Origin: Nibrella saemangeumensis
GTDB lineage: Bacteria; Bacteroidota; Bacteroidia; Cytophagales; Spirosomataceae
NCBI RefSeq assembly: GCF_039541915.1
Contig: NZ_BAABHD010000022.1
Coordinates: forward strand, 396,181-460,180
DNA: 64,000 bases
Direction: 5' to 3'
Position numbers and translations under genes: made by a program. Of this stretch, positions 1 through 9,749 are shown piece by piece (position 1 is the stretch's first letter; every line of letters starts with the position of its first letter). The notes under the pieces are model-generated. The model searched no databases, was not told the origin of the DNA, and saw only the letters and a program-made list of their open reading frames with translations.

Positions 1-462
1 GAACTGTCTATCCGGGTACCGCTTATCGTCTATGACCCGCGCCGTTCCGATTGGCATGGCCGTGTCACCGACCGGTATACCCTCAACATCGACATCGCCC
101 CGACGCTGCTCACCCTGGCGGGCGTACCGGTACCGGCAGGTATGCAGGGCCGCTCCCTGACGCAGTTGATGGATACCCGAAACGGCGAGATGTCCCGGAC
201 GCCCTGGCGTACCGAATTCTTTTTCGAGCACCTGTTCAATACCCCCGCCGTGTTTATTCCCCAATCGGAGGGCGTGCTCAGCGCCGACAGAAAGTACGTC
301 CTGTACTTTAACCTCCGGCAGCCGGGCGACAGCTACGAAGAGGTATACGATTTGCGCAAAGACCCGCAGGAGCTGAAGAATCTGGCCGCGCTGCCCGCCG
401 GCCAGCCACTAAAGAAAGCCCTGCTCCCCGCGTTCAAGCGGTTGAAAAAACAGGCACAATGA
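1..462 (+). CDS. Sulfatase, C-terminal part (gene cut by window edge)
   Basis: The reading frame is open from base 1 to the TGA at 460-462, so only the last 153 residues are present. The translation includes IRVPLIVYDPR and IDIAPTLLTLAGVPVPAGMQ, the typical second half of alkaline-phosphatase-fold sulfatases, followed by the usual C-terminal segment with YDLRKDPQELKNL. Such enzymes hydrolyse sulfate esters on glycans and are normally exported. The active-site region with the formylglycine cysteine or serine lies upstream of the window, so the activation type cannot be read. A formylglycine-generating enzyme lies at 26468-27490 on the same strand and could be its activator (inference). Family assignment is firm; the substrate is unknown. 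Confidence 0.85.
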   Translation, partial: ELSIRVPLIVYDPRRSDWHGRVTDRYTLNIDIAPTLLTLAGVPVPAGMQGRSLTQLMDTRNGEMSRTPWRTEFFFEHLFNTPAVFIPQSEGVLSADRKYVLYFNLRQPGDSYEEVYDLRKDPQELKNLAALPAGQPLKKALLPAFKRLKKQAQ

Positions 463-669
463 AGTTAAGGGAGCATTGGTTACATGATGGAAAATGCAAT
501 GCTATTGGTACTGACTGGGGATAATGCTGTAGATAATGCATGGAAAATAATTCGTCAGGCATAACGGAATACGCATCGCAGCAACGTATCGATGCTATAC
601 AACAGGAAGCTTCCAGGAACGGGTTAACCCCTGTCTAGTAGACGAATTGCTAGGGGACAATTTACAAGC

Positions 670-1302
670 CTACCTGCCGCAATCTGCGTGCGCGTTGTAG
701 CCTTTGGCGGTTTTAACCGAAAAGCTTCTGACAAACTGCCGCTTGCAATTGTCATCGTAGGTAGGTTCAATCACGCTTTTCGCTTCAATATCGTCGTTCT
801 TCCAGGTGTAAATAAAGAACTTCTCCTGAAACTTTTCTTTTTTTCCGGGGCCTGAACATTCTACTTCCCGCTCTTCAATGGTACTTTGCGGGGCACCGTA
901 CCGCGAAGGCATCGCTTCCAGAATGTCCGGCGTAATCTTGGCCTCCAGTTCCACCAGCACATCATTGTGGAAGGTCAGGTAAGCTTCTTTGAGATTAACC
1001 CCCGAGAAGGAGTAGTCGCCTACCCGGTACACCTTCGATTGAGCGCACTTGCTGGCACGGGATGGTTTATTGGCTTCGCTCGGGTCATACACAACTTTGT
1101 ATATTTTTCCCTTCTCAAAGTCTTTTTCGGCCAGAAATGCCTTCTGCTCTACTACCTTGGCGTTCAGCTCTTTCGTGAGTTCGTCAATTACATCAACGGT
1201 CGTGCTGCCCGGCTTGAATTTTCCCAAACCCTCTACTTTGGGCGGACGCTGGCCAACCAGGCAGATCGGCGCTAACAGAAGCAGGCAAACTAATGTTTTC
1301 AT
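670..1302 (-). CDS. Secreted protein of unknown function
   Basis: A 210-residue protein with a clear N-terminal signal peptide (MKTLVCLLLLAPICLVGQ). The start at 1302 is preferred over an in-frame ATG 45 bases upstream because it places the signal peptide at the N-terminus. The mature part is lysine- and glutamate-rich, with single cysteines around residues 88, 149, 185 and 208 that could form disulfides after export. I recognise no domain. It is transcribed convergently with the sulfatase and divergently from the hybrid sensor gene at 1604. Exported location is well supported; function is unknown. Confidence 0.7.
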   Translation of the reverse strand: MKTLVCLLLLAPICLVGQRPPKVEGLGKFKPGSTTVDVIDELTKELNAKVVEQKAFLAEKDFEKGKIYKVVYDPSEANKPSRASKCAQSKVYRVGDYSFSGVNLKEAYLTFHNDVLVELEAKITPDILEAMPSRYGAPQSTIEEREVECSGPGKKEKFQEKFFIYTWKNDDIEAKSVIEPTYDDNCKRQFVRSFSVKTAKGYNAHADCGR

Positions 1303-1603
1303 TGTACTGGTTACAAATTGATTCAGTTCGATGGATCGTTCCGGCATCTGGTCTCCTGGACAGTACCCGCAATTGCGTACCCACCAGCCCGAACGATTCG
1401 GGCTGCAAAATAACGGGAAGTTAGTGATAAAATGCGTTAAAAAACAATCTAATGAGCAAATGGTATGAAGGCTGTGGCCAGACCGGCAGACAAATTTAAA
1501 GCAGGCGGGTGCCTGAGTTATAATCCTGTTGTCCTTAGAAAAAATACTTAAAGTCTGCCTTTTCTGCGTATCTTTAAAACTATTCTTTACTCTTGGGCTT
1601 CTT

Positions 1604-4600
1604 TTGAGATTTGCAGTAAAAATTTTTATCTTTTCTGTTGTCCTGTTGATGGGCTTGTGTACGCTGGCAACCGCCCAGTCCTATACAGCCTCGGTGAAAC
1701 ACTATGGCCCGGAGCAGGGGCTGGCGCACCGGGAGGTGAATGCTATTCTTCAGGACCGCCAGGGGTTTATGTGGTTTGGTACCCGGTTTGGACTGAACCG
1801 CTTCGATGGTCAGAAATTCCGGGTCTACACAAAAGCGAAAAACGAACTCGATTTCGATGATGTGCAGTCGATTGCGCAGGATGCCGATGGTATACTGTGG
1901 CTGATGGGGTCACACGATGAATCAAAAATTTCCCTGTTCAATCCGCTGACCGGTACGGCAATCTCCTTCGCGGAAAAGTTTAAGAAAAAACTATCACCCA
2001 CCGCCTATAATTTTCCGTCGCGGTTGTTTGGCAGCGACAGCGGAAGCATCTTTTTTGCTACTTACCAACCCGCTGCACTCGTTTCTTACCACCCTAAGTC
2101 AGGGCTGAGGTCTGTTTCCCTCCCCCAGTTCAAGACACTAACGGTCGAACGGGTAACCGCCCGAAACACGGTATGGGCCATTGCCAATGACAATATACTG
2201 GTAGAACTAACGCCGGATGGGCGTGTGCTGCATCAGTTCTCTCATCCACAAAGCGTGGTCAGGGTTTGTTACGGGCAGCGAAACGCCGGAATCGACTTGT
2301 TCTATTTTACGTACGGCAGCGCATCCCGGCCCGAATCTTTTTTTAGTGTTGATGAACAGGGGAATCGCCGTGAATTGCCTTACTCTTTTCTCAAATCCCT
2401 CGCACAGTACCTATTGCCGGTTTGCTACGCCTACGATACCAATGGACTTGTTTGGGATGGTATCCATCTGCGCGACATCCAGAAGGGTACGCTGCTGGAC
2501 ATTACCCCTCAGACCGGGGGAGAGTCTATCACCAACCGGAGTTTCTTCCGGGACCGCCAGGGACGCTTCTGGCTAGGTACCAGTTTTGGCATTTATCAGG
2601 TAAAACTAACCAGGAATCATTTCCAACGCTTGTTTTACGAACCCTCAAACCAGGGAGAAAAGGTGGCCGCCGTCCGGGGTATCCAGGTTATTGGGGATGA
2701 GGTATACGCCAATCTGGAGAAGTTGGGCCTCTACAGGAGCAGCCGTTCGGGCGGACCGGTGCAGTCAATCTATCAGCAAAATGTCTTCGCGTTTGCCTAC
2801 GGCCTGGGTCAGCCTTATCCGGGTAAATTAGTTGCCGGAATCAGAAATCAGCTTCTCCAGGTCAACCTGGCCAGCCGTTCGGCTACCGAAATTGTTTTAC
2901 CGAAAGGATTGTCGTTATGGACTTTTTATCCGGTAAACCAGGAACAGTTTCTGATTGGCGGGCGTTTGGGGTTATGGCTGTTTCAGACCAGGGATAACCA
3001 GGTTGTTACGTTTACCCGCTATAACCAGTTTTCTGAACTTGCCCAGGCGCATGTGCTGCATATCGGGGCCGACCGGCAGGGTGCTATCTGGGTATGTGCG
3101 AATACCGGCCTTTATACGCTCGATCCGGCCAAAGGCGTTACCGCCCGCTATTGGAGCGGTGGCAAGGGACAGTTCTTCCTGCCTGCCGATGATTACCAGC
3201 ACATCTACCAGGATAAGCAGCAGGTCTACTGGCTGGCTACCGCCAACAGCGGCCTGATTCGCTGGGATCGCCGGCAGCACCAGTACCGGCAGTTCCGGCG
3301 CAGCGAGGGTTTGTCCAATGACAACATCTATGCCGTGTACCCCGCGCAGGGACACCTTTGGCTAAGCAGTGATTTTGGCCTGATGCAGTTTGATCCCCTT
3401 CGCCTGACTACGCGAACGTACTTCGTGGAAGATGGCATTACCCATAACGAGTTCAACCGGATTGCGCATTATCAGGATGAGCGCGGCCGAATCTACTTTG
3501 GTGGTTTAAACGGTGTAACGGCCTTTGATCCGCGTGATTTTCAGGGCGAGAAACCGGTGGAGGGTGCCCCCTTGCGTATTACTTCGTTTCGCCAGTATGA
3601 CCCTGCTACGAAAACGATTCTCGATAAAACCGAGGAGGTGATTAACACCAATACCCTTACCATTGAGCCGGATGACCGTTCCAGTGTGCTGGATTTTGCC
3701 CTGCTGAATTATTCGAGTGCCGAGAAAAATATATATACGTATCGGTTTACGGATGTCGATACAAACTGGACCTACCAATCGGAACCCTCGTTACGATTGA
3801 GCAATTTGCCGTATGGTCAACACCAGTTGCTTATTAAGGCGCAGGCGGCCAACGGGCAGTGGTCGGCCAATACCCTGGCTATTACCTTGCTTGTTGAGCG
3901 CCCCTTTTACCTGCGTCTCTGGTTTCTGCTGGTTCTGGCTCTGCTGGCAGGTGCTGGCATTCGCTGGCGTATCTGGCGGCAGAAACTCAAGCAGGTTCGG
4001 CTGGAAACCGAGATCCGGCAGGCCACCGCCCGAATCGAACAGGACAAACAAACGATAGCGCAGGATAAAGAAATTATTGCCGGGCAGGCTAGTGATTTGC
4101 TGCGGCTCAACGAAACCAAATCGCGTTTTTTTGCCAATATCTCGCATGAGTTTCGTACCCCGCTCACGGTCATTCTGGGCATGGCAACCGAACTCAGAAA
4201 AAAGCCGGACCAGGGCCCTCGGACCGTCGAACAATTGGCCGGTCTGATCGAACGGAACGGGACCAATCTGCTGCGGCTAATCAACCAGATTCTGGACCTC
4301 TCGAAGCTCGAAGCCGGCGAGATGCACCTGCACCCGGTGCGTGCCGACCTGATCGGCTTTATTCGCTACGTGGGCGAATCGTTCCACTCAATGGCGAAGG
4401 ACAGGGATATTCAGCTTCATTTTCTCTTTGAGGAGGATCAGGTTGACGCTGACTTCGACCAGGAAAAACTCCAGCATATTATCGCCAATCTGCTGGCCAA
4501 CGCCTTGAAGTTTATCCCCGCCGGCGGGCATGTGTACTGTCAGTTGAAGACACCTGAGCGCTGGCAGCCACTAAGCCCGCGTGGATACTACGAAGAACTT

Positions 4601-5752
4601 GTGCCAACAACCCATCTGGATGGCCCCTGGATTCAGTTCAGCGTCAGTGATACCGGTCCCGGCATTGATCCGGTGAGTCTGCCCAGAATCTTTGACCGGT
4701 TTTACCAGACGGAGACTCAGGCCGGAGGGACAGGTATCGGTTTGGCGCTGGTGCGTGAACTGGTGGTGCTGATGCAGGGCGGATTGGCGGTTCGGAACCG
4801 CTCCGGTCAGGTCGGACAGGGAGCCGAGTTCGTGATCAGCTTACCGTTCACCCGTCAGGCTGACCCGGCTACGCATGGCCCAGGCGAAGGCCTGTTACCC
4901 GCCCCCCGCCTGGTTGGCTCAACCCGTAACGATTGGGCGGACCCTGATCGGGAAGTGGTCGGCCATCAGCCTGTCTTGCTGCTGGTAGAAGACAACAACG
5001 ACGTAGCGGACTACATTTATTCCTGTGTGCAGGCCGATTACCACGTAATCCGGGCCGAAAACGGACAGGCGGGTATTGACCTGGCGCTGGAGAAGGTACC
5101 GGACCTGATTCTGAGCGACGTGATGATGCCCGTGAAAGATGGCTTTGCTTTATGTGATACATTGAAAAATGATGAGCGGACCAGCCATATTCCCATCGTG
5201 CTGCTGACGGCCCGGGCGGCTGTCAGTGACCGGATTGCCGGTTTACGGCGGGGGGCGGATGCCTATCTGGTAAAGCCGTTTGAGCGGGAAGAGTTACTGG
5301 TGACGCTGACTAATATGCTTCAGACCCGGCAGCGGCTCCAGTCGTATTTCAGTCAATTGGCGCTGGGCCGCAGCCGGCTGGGTATGGCTGCGCCAGGGCC
5401 GGATCCGGCGGATGCGGACCAGGCCCTGGAAGACCAGTTTTTGGTCAATCTCCGAACGACCCTGGAAACTCATTTTACAGATCCTGACTTTTCCATCGAT
5501 ACCCTCTGCCAGTTAGTGGGGATGAGCCGCCCAGTCCTGAATCAGAAACTAACGGCCCTGACCGGCATGTCAATCAGCCGGTATCTTCGTTCACTGCGAC
5601 TGCACAGAGCAAAGGAATTATTGGCGGCCTCCGACATGAACATTTCGCAGGTAGCCTACGCTGTCGGTTTTGAAGATCCCAAATACTTTAGCCGCCTGTT
5701 CTCGGAGGAGTTCGGCATAGCGCCCGGTACTTTCCGGCTTTCGACTAAATAG
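1604..5752 (+). CDS. Hybrid two-component sensor kinase / AraC-type response regulator (HTCS)
   Basis: A one-protein signalling system of the kind that controls polysaccharide-utilisation loci in Bacteroidota. In order: signal peptide; periplasmic two-component-regulator propeller repeats (about residues 30-660, with motifs such as DRQGFMWFGT and DRQGRFWLGT); a Y_Y_Y domain (about 695-760); one membrane helix (about 769-787); coiled coil; HisKA with phospho-acceptor His848 in FFANISHEFRTPL; HATPase with DTGPGI and GGTGIGLAL; receiver domain (about 1125-1240) with phospho-acceptor Asp1172 in ILSDVMMP; and a C-terminal AraC HTH (about 1285-1380). No upstream ATG fits. A TTG at 1604 gives a compact signal peptide (MRFAVKIFIFSVVLL); a TTG at 1529 and an ATG at 1649 are alternatives. 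It probably senses a glycan product and may regulate neighbouring genes (inference). Confidence 0.93.
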   Translation: MRFAVKIFIFSVVLLMGLCTLATAQSYTASVKHYGPEQGLAHREVNAILQDRQGFMWFGTRFGLNRFDGQKFRVYTKAKNELDFDDVQSIAQDADGILWLMGSHDESKISLFNPLTGTAISFAEKFKKKLSPTAYNFPSRLFGSDSGSIFFATYQPAALVSYHPKSGLRSVSLPQFKTLTVERVTARNTVWAIANDNILVELTPDGRVLHQFSHPQSVVRVCYGQRNAGIDLFYFTYGSASRPESFFSVDEQGNRRELPYSFLKSLAQYLLPVCYAYDTNGLVWDGIHLRDIQKGTLLDITPQTGGESITNRSFFRDRQGRFWLGTSFGIYQVKLTRNHFQRLFYEPSNQGEKVAAVRGIQVIGDEVYANLEKLGLYRSSRSGGPVQSIYQQNVFAFAYGLGQPYPGKLVAGIRNQLLQVNLASRSATEIVLPKGLSLWTFYPVNQEQFLIGGRLGLWLFQTRDNQVVTFTRYNQFSELAQAHVLHIGADRQGAIWVCANTGLYTLDPAKGVTARYWSGGKGQFFLPADDYQHIYQDKQQVYWLATANSGLIRWDRRQHQYRQFRRSEGLSNDNIYAVYPAQGHLWLSSDFGLMQFDPLRLTTRTYFVEDGITHNEFNRIAHYQDERGRIYFGGLNGVTAFDPRDFQGEKPVEGAPLRITSFRQYDPATKTILDKTEEVINTNTLTIEPDDRSSVLDFALLNYSSAEKNIYTYRFTDVDTNWTYQSEPSLRLSNLPYGQHQLLIKAQAANGQWSANTLAITLLVERPFYLRLWFLLVLALLAGAGIRWRIWRQKLKQVRLETEIRQATARIEQDKQTIAQDKEIIAGQASDLLRLNETKSRFFANISHEFRTPLTVILGMATELRKKPDQGPRTVEQLAGLIERNGTNLLRLINQILDLSKLEAGEMHLHPVRADLIGFIRYVGESFHSMAKDRDIQLHFLFEEDQVDADFDQEKLQHIIANLLANALKFIPAGGHVYCQLKTPERWQPLSPRGYYEELVPTTHLDGPWIQFSVSDTGPGIDPVSLPRIFDRFYQTETQAGGTGIGLALVRELVVLMQGGLAVRNRSGQVGQGAEFVISLPFTRQADPATHGPGEGLLPAPRLVGSTRNDWADPDREVVGHQPVLLLVEDNNDVADYIYSCVQADYHVIRAENGQAGIDLALEKVPDLILSDVMMPVKDGFALCDTLKNDERTSHIPIVLLTARAAVSDRIAGLRRGADAYLVKPFEREELLVTLTNMLQTRQRLQSYFSQLALGRSRLGMAAPGPDPADADQALEDQFLVNLRTTLETHFTDPDFSIDTLCQLVGMSRPVLNQKLTALTGMSISRYLRSLRLHRAKELLAASDMNISQVAYAVGFEDPKYFSRLFSEEFGIAPGTFRLSTK

Positions 5753-5917
5753 GAAAAAAAACACTCCGGGAGGCCATTTTTCCACCATCCTGTCTATTTC
5801 TCCACCATGTTCTAACCGGTTCTCCACCTTTTTGCTGAAGATCTCCACCTGGTTTATAGGTGAATACGGGTAAAATTGCCTTGCTATTGTAAGGTATTTT
5901 TTAACTAAATGTAACGT

Positions 5918-8827
5918 ATGAATTTGAACGCTACTCTTTTACGCGGGCTACTCTTTTTAACCTGTTGCTGTATAAGTGTGACAGCAGTTTGGGCAACCAC
6001 CTTTCCTGTCACCACTACGGCTAATACTGGTCCCGGTTCACTGCGGCAGGCAATCTTAGATGCCAATGCCGACAATACGGCCACCGCCGACAACCCGCAT
6101 GTAATTAACATTACCAGCACGGGGACCATTACACTGGAAAAGCCGTTTCTGGTGCTCACCAACCACATTACCATTCAGGGGCCGGGCCAGACCAGCCTGA
6201 CGATTAGCGGGGCTAATGCCACCCGTATTTTCTGGCTTCAGAACGGAACCATCACCATCAGGGATGTAACCATGGCCGATGGCCTGGCCAAAGGTGGCGA
6301 CGGTGGGGGTGGCGGTATGGGCGCGGGCGGAGCCATCTTCATGCACGAGGGACGGGAAGGAGGCAGCGGTTCGCTTAGTGTCAAATTGATTAATGTTACC
6401 CTGAACAATAACAAAGCGGTGGGCGGAACAGCCATCAGTAGTTCGGATGGTTACGGGCCTGGTGGCGGTATGGGCGGAGACGGTGTCCGCTCAGGCGGTG
6501 GTGGCGTTTTAGGCATGGGTGGCGGGGGTGGGGGGGGAAGCGTAGAAGATGCTTCCAATTCGGCGCCTGGCGGCAACGGGGGCATCCCTATCTTTGGCAA
6601 TGGTGGCTGGTACGGCAGTGGAGCCGGCGGTTTTGGTGGGGGCGGTGGCAACGGATTGCAGGCACGGTCTGTGGAAACAAGTGCACCTAGTGGCGGAGCC
6701 GGTGGTTTTGGCGGGGGCGGTGGCGAGGGGGGTATTGGCTACTATGAGTATTTTATGGGTAACCTCATCCTCCATAAACCAAATGGAGCGGGCGGAATTG
6801 GCGGCTTTGGCGGGGGTGGTGGTAATTCTCCGGGCCTACATGCCACCGCCGGCGGCCGTGGGGGTTTCGGCGGTGGTGGCGGTTATCCTTACGGCAGTGC
6901 AGGCTTCGGCGGTGGCGAAGGAGGGGGGAGATCTGACGGACGCTTTGAGGATGTATCCGGCGGGGGCGGTATGGGCGCGGGCGGAGCCATTTTTGTTGCC
7001 AGTGGTGCCCTTCAACTCGTCAATGTTAGCTTTACGGGCAACACTGCTATAGCTGAATACAATCCTTACGGAGGTGGTGGCAGCGCCTTTGGCGGTGCTA
7101 TCTTTATTTTCAATAAAGCCGATAACTACGGGTATCCTGCGCCGGGTACCACTAATGATCCCACCGTATCAGGCTGCAATTTTACCTTCACCAACAATGA
7201 AGCACGGGAGGGATATCAGACTAAATCAGATAATACGTACGGCACGATCAGTGGTTATACCGGAAGCGCTATCACACAGCAACCCCTCAGCGGTACCGCC
7301 ATCTGTCCGGGAGGAAGTGCTACCACTTCCGTCAGTGTAGAGGGGACCGGCCCATTCAGTTACCAATGGTATAAAGACGGACAGAACCTGGGAGCCGCCC
7401 AGCGTACGGCAACCCTGTCGCTGACGAACCTGCAGGCCAGTCAGGCCGGGAGCTATTCCGTGGTTATAACCGGTGAGTGTACCAGTTTAACCTCTACCGC
7501 TTTTAGCCTGACGGTCAATTCGGCTCCCGTACCAACCCTGTCTGTTAGCGGCACACTGACTTGCGCCCAGACCAGCGTGACTTTAACCGTAGGTGGGGGG
7601 AGTTCCTACCAATTCAGCGGCCAGGGCATTCTCAACCAGAATAGCAGTTCGGGTGAAGCGGTCGTTAATGCAACAGGTACTTACTCGGTAACGGTAACAT
7701 CAGCCAATGGCTGCACGGCGGAGACAAGCGTTACCGTTAGTGAGGACATCACAGCCCCTCAGCCCCTCATCAATCCCAGCTCGTACACACTTTCCTGCGC
7801 CACGCCATCGGTAAGCCTGACAGCCTCGGGTGGGGTGAGCTACCGCTGGGAGAATGGGAGTAGCAATCCTGTACGCACGGTGAGCAAGGCGGGTACCTAC
7901 TCGGTAACGGTAACCTCGGCCAATGGCTGCCCGGCCGTGGCGAATGTCCAGATCAGTGGCAGTACGGCCCCGGCCAGTGCCTCCATTACGGCTTCCGCTA
8001 TCTGGGTGAGCACCGGTCAGTCCGTAACCCTTACGGCCAGCGGAGGTACTTCATATCAGTGGAATACCGGAGGGCATGGCAACACCGTCACGGTGATACC
8101 GCCTACGGGTACTTCGGTCTACTCAGTGACCGTCACCGATGCAGCCGGCTGTTCGGGCACGGCTTCCATCAGCATCACGGCCACCGAGCAAATCCAGGTA
8201 ACCGGACCTGCCAGCTTGTGTGTAAAGACGTCTCCGCCGGCAAGAGACCAGGTTAGCCTGCCGCTAACAATGACGGTAATAGGGGCACCCGCAGCCTACG
8301 TGTATACCTGGTCGTACAAAACGCCTAAATCGACCAAATATAAAGCGATCGAAGTGGGAGGGACCTCCATTGGGACGGTTGAAATGCTACCCGTAGCAGG
8401 CGAGCCTGAGCTGACTATCAAAGGAGCAAAGGGTAATCTCAATTCGTTGCAGGGCTATCGGGTTCGAATGACAGTTACCCTGGCGGGACAGATGGTTGGT
8501 AGTGCAGAGACGCTGCTGGATGGCAGTTGTCCGGTAGGCAGCAGTAATAGTCGTCTAGGTGCACTCTCGGCAGAAACGGTTCAGGTCCTTATCTATCCGA
8601 ATCCGGTAGCAGATCGGTTGCAGGTCGAGATACGCGGCCTCGGCCAGACCGCTAAGGTCGGCATCTTTGATCTGCAGGGTCGTCAGCAGGGCCAGTGGAC
8701 AGTAGAGCCGGTCGAAGGGGCAGGACAACTGAACACCCCGTTATCAGACCTGCCCGGAGGGCTGTACCTGCTACAGGTCGAGACGGCCAATGGCGTGTTG
8801 CATCGCCAGCGCGTGCTCAAGCATTAG
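5918..8827 (+). CDS. Large glycine-rich surface protein with T9SS sorting domain
   Basis: A 969-residue secreted protein. A signal peptide (about residues 1-26) is followed by a segment resembling the start of right-handed beta-helix adhesins (GSLRQAILDANAD), then a glycine-rich stretch (about 124-394) built of GGFGGGGG-like units. Next come Ig/PKD-like domains (about 451-757, with TYSVTVTSANGC signatures), a domain of about 120 residues shared with the protein at 16050-19694 (about 760-880), and a type A T9SS sorting domain (about 888-969, YPNPVADRLQVEI and GLYLLQVETANGVLHRQ). It is expected to cross the outer membrane by T9SS and be anchored or released at the surface. An adhesin or matrix role is likely; the ligand is unknown. 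A terminator-like hairpin follows directly. Confidence 0.85.
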   Translation: MNLNATLLRGLLFLTCCCISVTAVWATTFPVTTTANTGPGSLRQAILDANADNTATADNPHVINITSTGTITLEKPFLVLTNHITIQGPGQTSLTISGANATRIFWLQNGTITIRDVTMADGLAKGGDGGGGGMGAGGAIFMHEGREGGSGSLSVKLINVTLNNNKAVGGTAISSSDGYGPGGGMGGDGVRSGGGGVLGMGGGGGGGSVEDASNSAPGGNGGIPIFGNGGWYGSGAGGFGGGGGNGLQARSVETSAPSGGAGGFGGGGGEGGIGYYEYFMGNLILHKPNGAGGIGGFGGGGGNSPGLHATAGGRGGFGGGGGYPYGSAGFGGGEGGGRSDGRFEDVSGGGGMGAGGAIFVASGALQLVNVSFTGNTAIAEYNPYGGGGSAFGGAIFIFNKADNYGYPAPGTTNDPTVSGCNFTFTNNEAREGYQTKSDNTYGTISGYTGSAITQQPLSGTAICPGGSATTSVSVEGTGPFSYQWYKDGQNLGAAQRTATLSLTNLQASQAGSYSVVITGECTSLTSTAFSLTVNSAPVPTLSVSGTLTCAQTSVTLTVGGGSSYQFSGQGILNQNSSSGEAVVNATGTYSVTVTSANGCTAETSVTVSEDITAPQPLINPSSYTLSCATPSVSLTASGGVSYRWENGSSNPVRTVSKAGTYSVTVTSANGCPAVANVQISGSTAPASASITASAIWVSTGQSVTLTASGGTSYQWNTGGHGNTVTVIPPTGTSVYSVTVTDAAGCSGTASISITATEQIQVTGPASLCVKTSPPARDQVSLPLTMTVIGAPAAYVYTWSYKTPKSTKYKAIEVGGTSIGTVEMLPVAGEPELTIKGAKGNLNSLQGYRVRMTVTLAGQMVGSAETLLDGSCPVGSSNSRLGALSAETVQVLIYPNPVADRLQVEIRGLGQTAKVGIFDLQGRQQGQWTVEPVEGAGQLNTPLSDLPGGLYLLQVETANGVLHRQRVLKH
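6289..7100 (+). repeat. Glycine-rich low-complexity coding tract
   Basis: Within the surface-protein gene this stretch encodes imperfect repeats of GGFGGGGG, GGMGAGGAIF and similar units. The unit MGAGGAIF appears near both ends of the tract (about 6316 and 6970). The DNA is correspondingly rich in ggcgggggtggc-type strings and produces proline-rich open frames on the other strand that are not genes. Such tracts are prone to slippage and length variation. Confidence 0.8.
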
Positions 8828-8857
8828 TAAGTATAAAGTAAATACATTCACGAAGAT

Positions 8858-8893
8858 AAGAGGCTGCTCTGCTGGTAAAGAGGGCAGCCTCTT
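8858..8893 (+). terminator. Hairpin terminator after the glycine-rich surface protein
   Basis: Arms aagaggctgctct (8858-8870) and agggcagcctctt (8881-8893) pair with one G-T wobble around a 10-base loop, 31 bases past the stop codon. No T-run follows, so termination strength is uncertain. Confidence 0.6.
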
Positions 8894-9063
8894 ATGTCGT
8901 GAATAATCTTCTGGAATGTTGTCAACTCTGTTTTTGTACTGCAAGTAGAAGGAACTGACCTTTTTGTTTATACCTTAGCTATTCAGTATGGCGATAGCTC
9001 GTGCAGCTGTCGCTCATATACACAGGCTATAGTCGTAACGACCAACCGCCATAGGTATGTGTC

Positions 9064-9660
9064 ATGAACAAGACGCCGGTTAACGATGCGGTGTGGGAGG
9101 CCTTTCAACAGGGCAGCGAACCGGCGTTTCGGGCGTTGTATGTCGCGCATTACAAGTTACTGGTCAACTATGGCCGCCGGTTTGGGGCGGAAAATGCCCT
9201 GATCGAAGATGCCGTCCATGACCTGTTTCTGGAACTATGGCACTACCGGCGCACCCTTACCAAACCACAATCCATTCAATCGTACCTCCTGAAGTCATTC
9301 CGCAACCGACTGCTAACCCAACTGGCACAGCAATACCGTTTTCAGAGCAATGGTGAAGAAGACGCCGGCTTTGGTTTATTACCAGCTGAGCCTTCTGCCG
9401 AAGACCGGCTGATTGAAGCGGGGCTGAGCCATGAACAGCAGCTGCGGGTACAAAAAGCCATGGCGTTGCTGTCGCCCCGGCAGCAGGAAATCCTTTACCT
9501 TCGCTATTTCAGCGACTTCGATTACGAGCAGATCTGCGCCGTTATGGGCATTACCTACCATACCGCCCGAACCCAGATGCATCAGGCGCTTACGGCACTG
9601 CGGAGACGCTTACAGGAAAACTGGCTGGTCTGCCTTCTGCTGATGCTGACAGCTCAGTAG
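9064..9660 (+). CDS. ECF RNA polymerase sigma factor (sigma-70 family, FecI-like)
   Basis: A 198-residue sigma factor. Region 2 includes EDAVHDLFLELWHYR and region 4 includes LSPRQQEILYLRYFSDFDY followed by a helix-turn-helix (MGITYHTARTQMHQAL). It is followed by a FecR-type anti-sigma gene and a SusC/SusD pair, all on the same strand. This is the standard Bacteroidota arrangement in which an outer-membrane signal relieves the anti-sigma and the sigma factor then drives the transporter genes. The length fits the family. Confidence 0.93.
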   Translation: MNKTPVNDAVWEAFQQGSEPAFRALYVAHYKLLVNYGRRFGAENALIEDAVHDLFLELWHYRRTLTKPQSIQSYLLKSFRNRLLTQLAQQYRFQSNGEEDAGFGLLPAEPSAEDRLIEAGLSHEQQLRVQKAMALLSPRQQEILYLRYFSDFDYEQICAVMGITYHTARTQMHQALTALRRRLQENWLVCLLLMLTAQ

Positions 9661-9749
9661 GCTGAAGCTGGTTGCAGAAAAATTTTTTCTGCCGTCATAC
9701 TACAAATCGTTGGCCGCTATCTCTTATAGGCGATTATCATCTCTGCTGC

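Noticed and set aside
484..564. A 26-codon frame after the sulfatase
   Set aside because: Too short, with no promoter, ribosome site or conserved feature visible to support it.
6451..6651. Proline-rich minus-strand frame
   Set aside because: A direct reflection of the glycine-rich coding tract on the plus strand.
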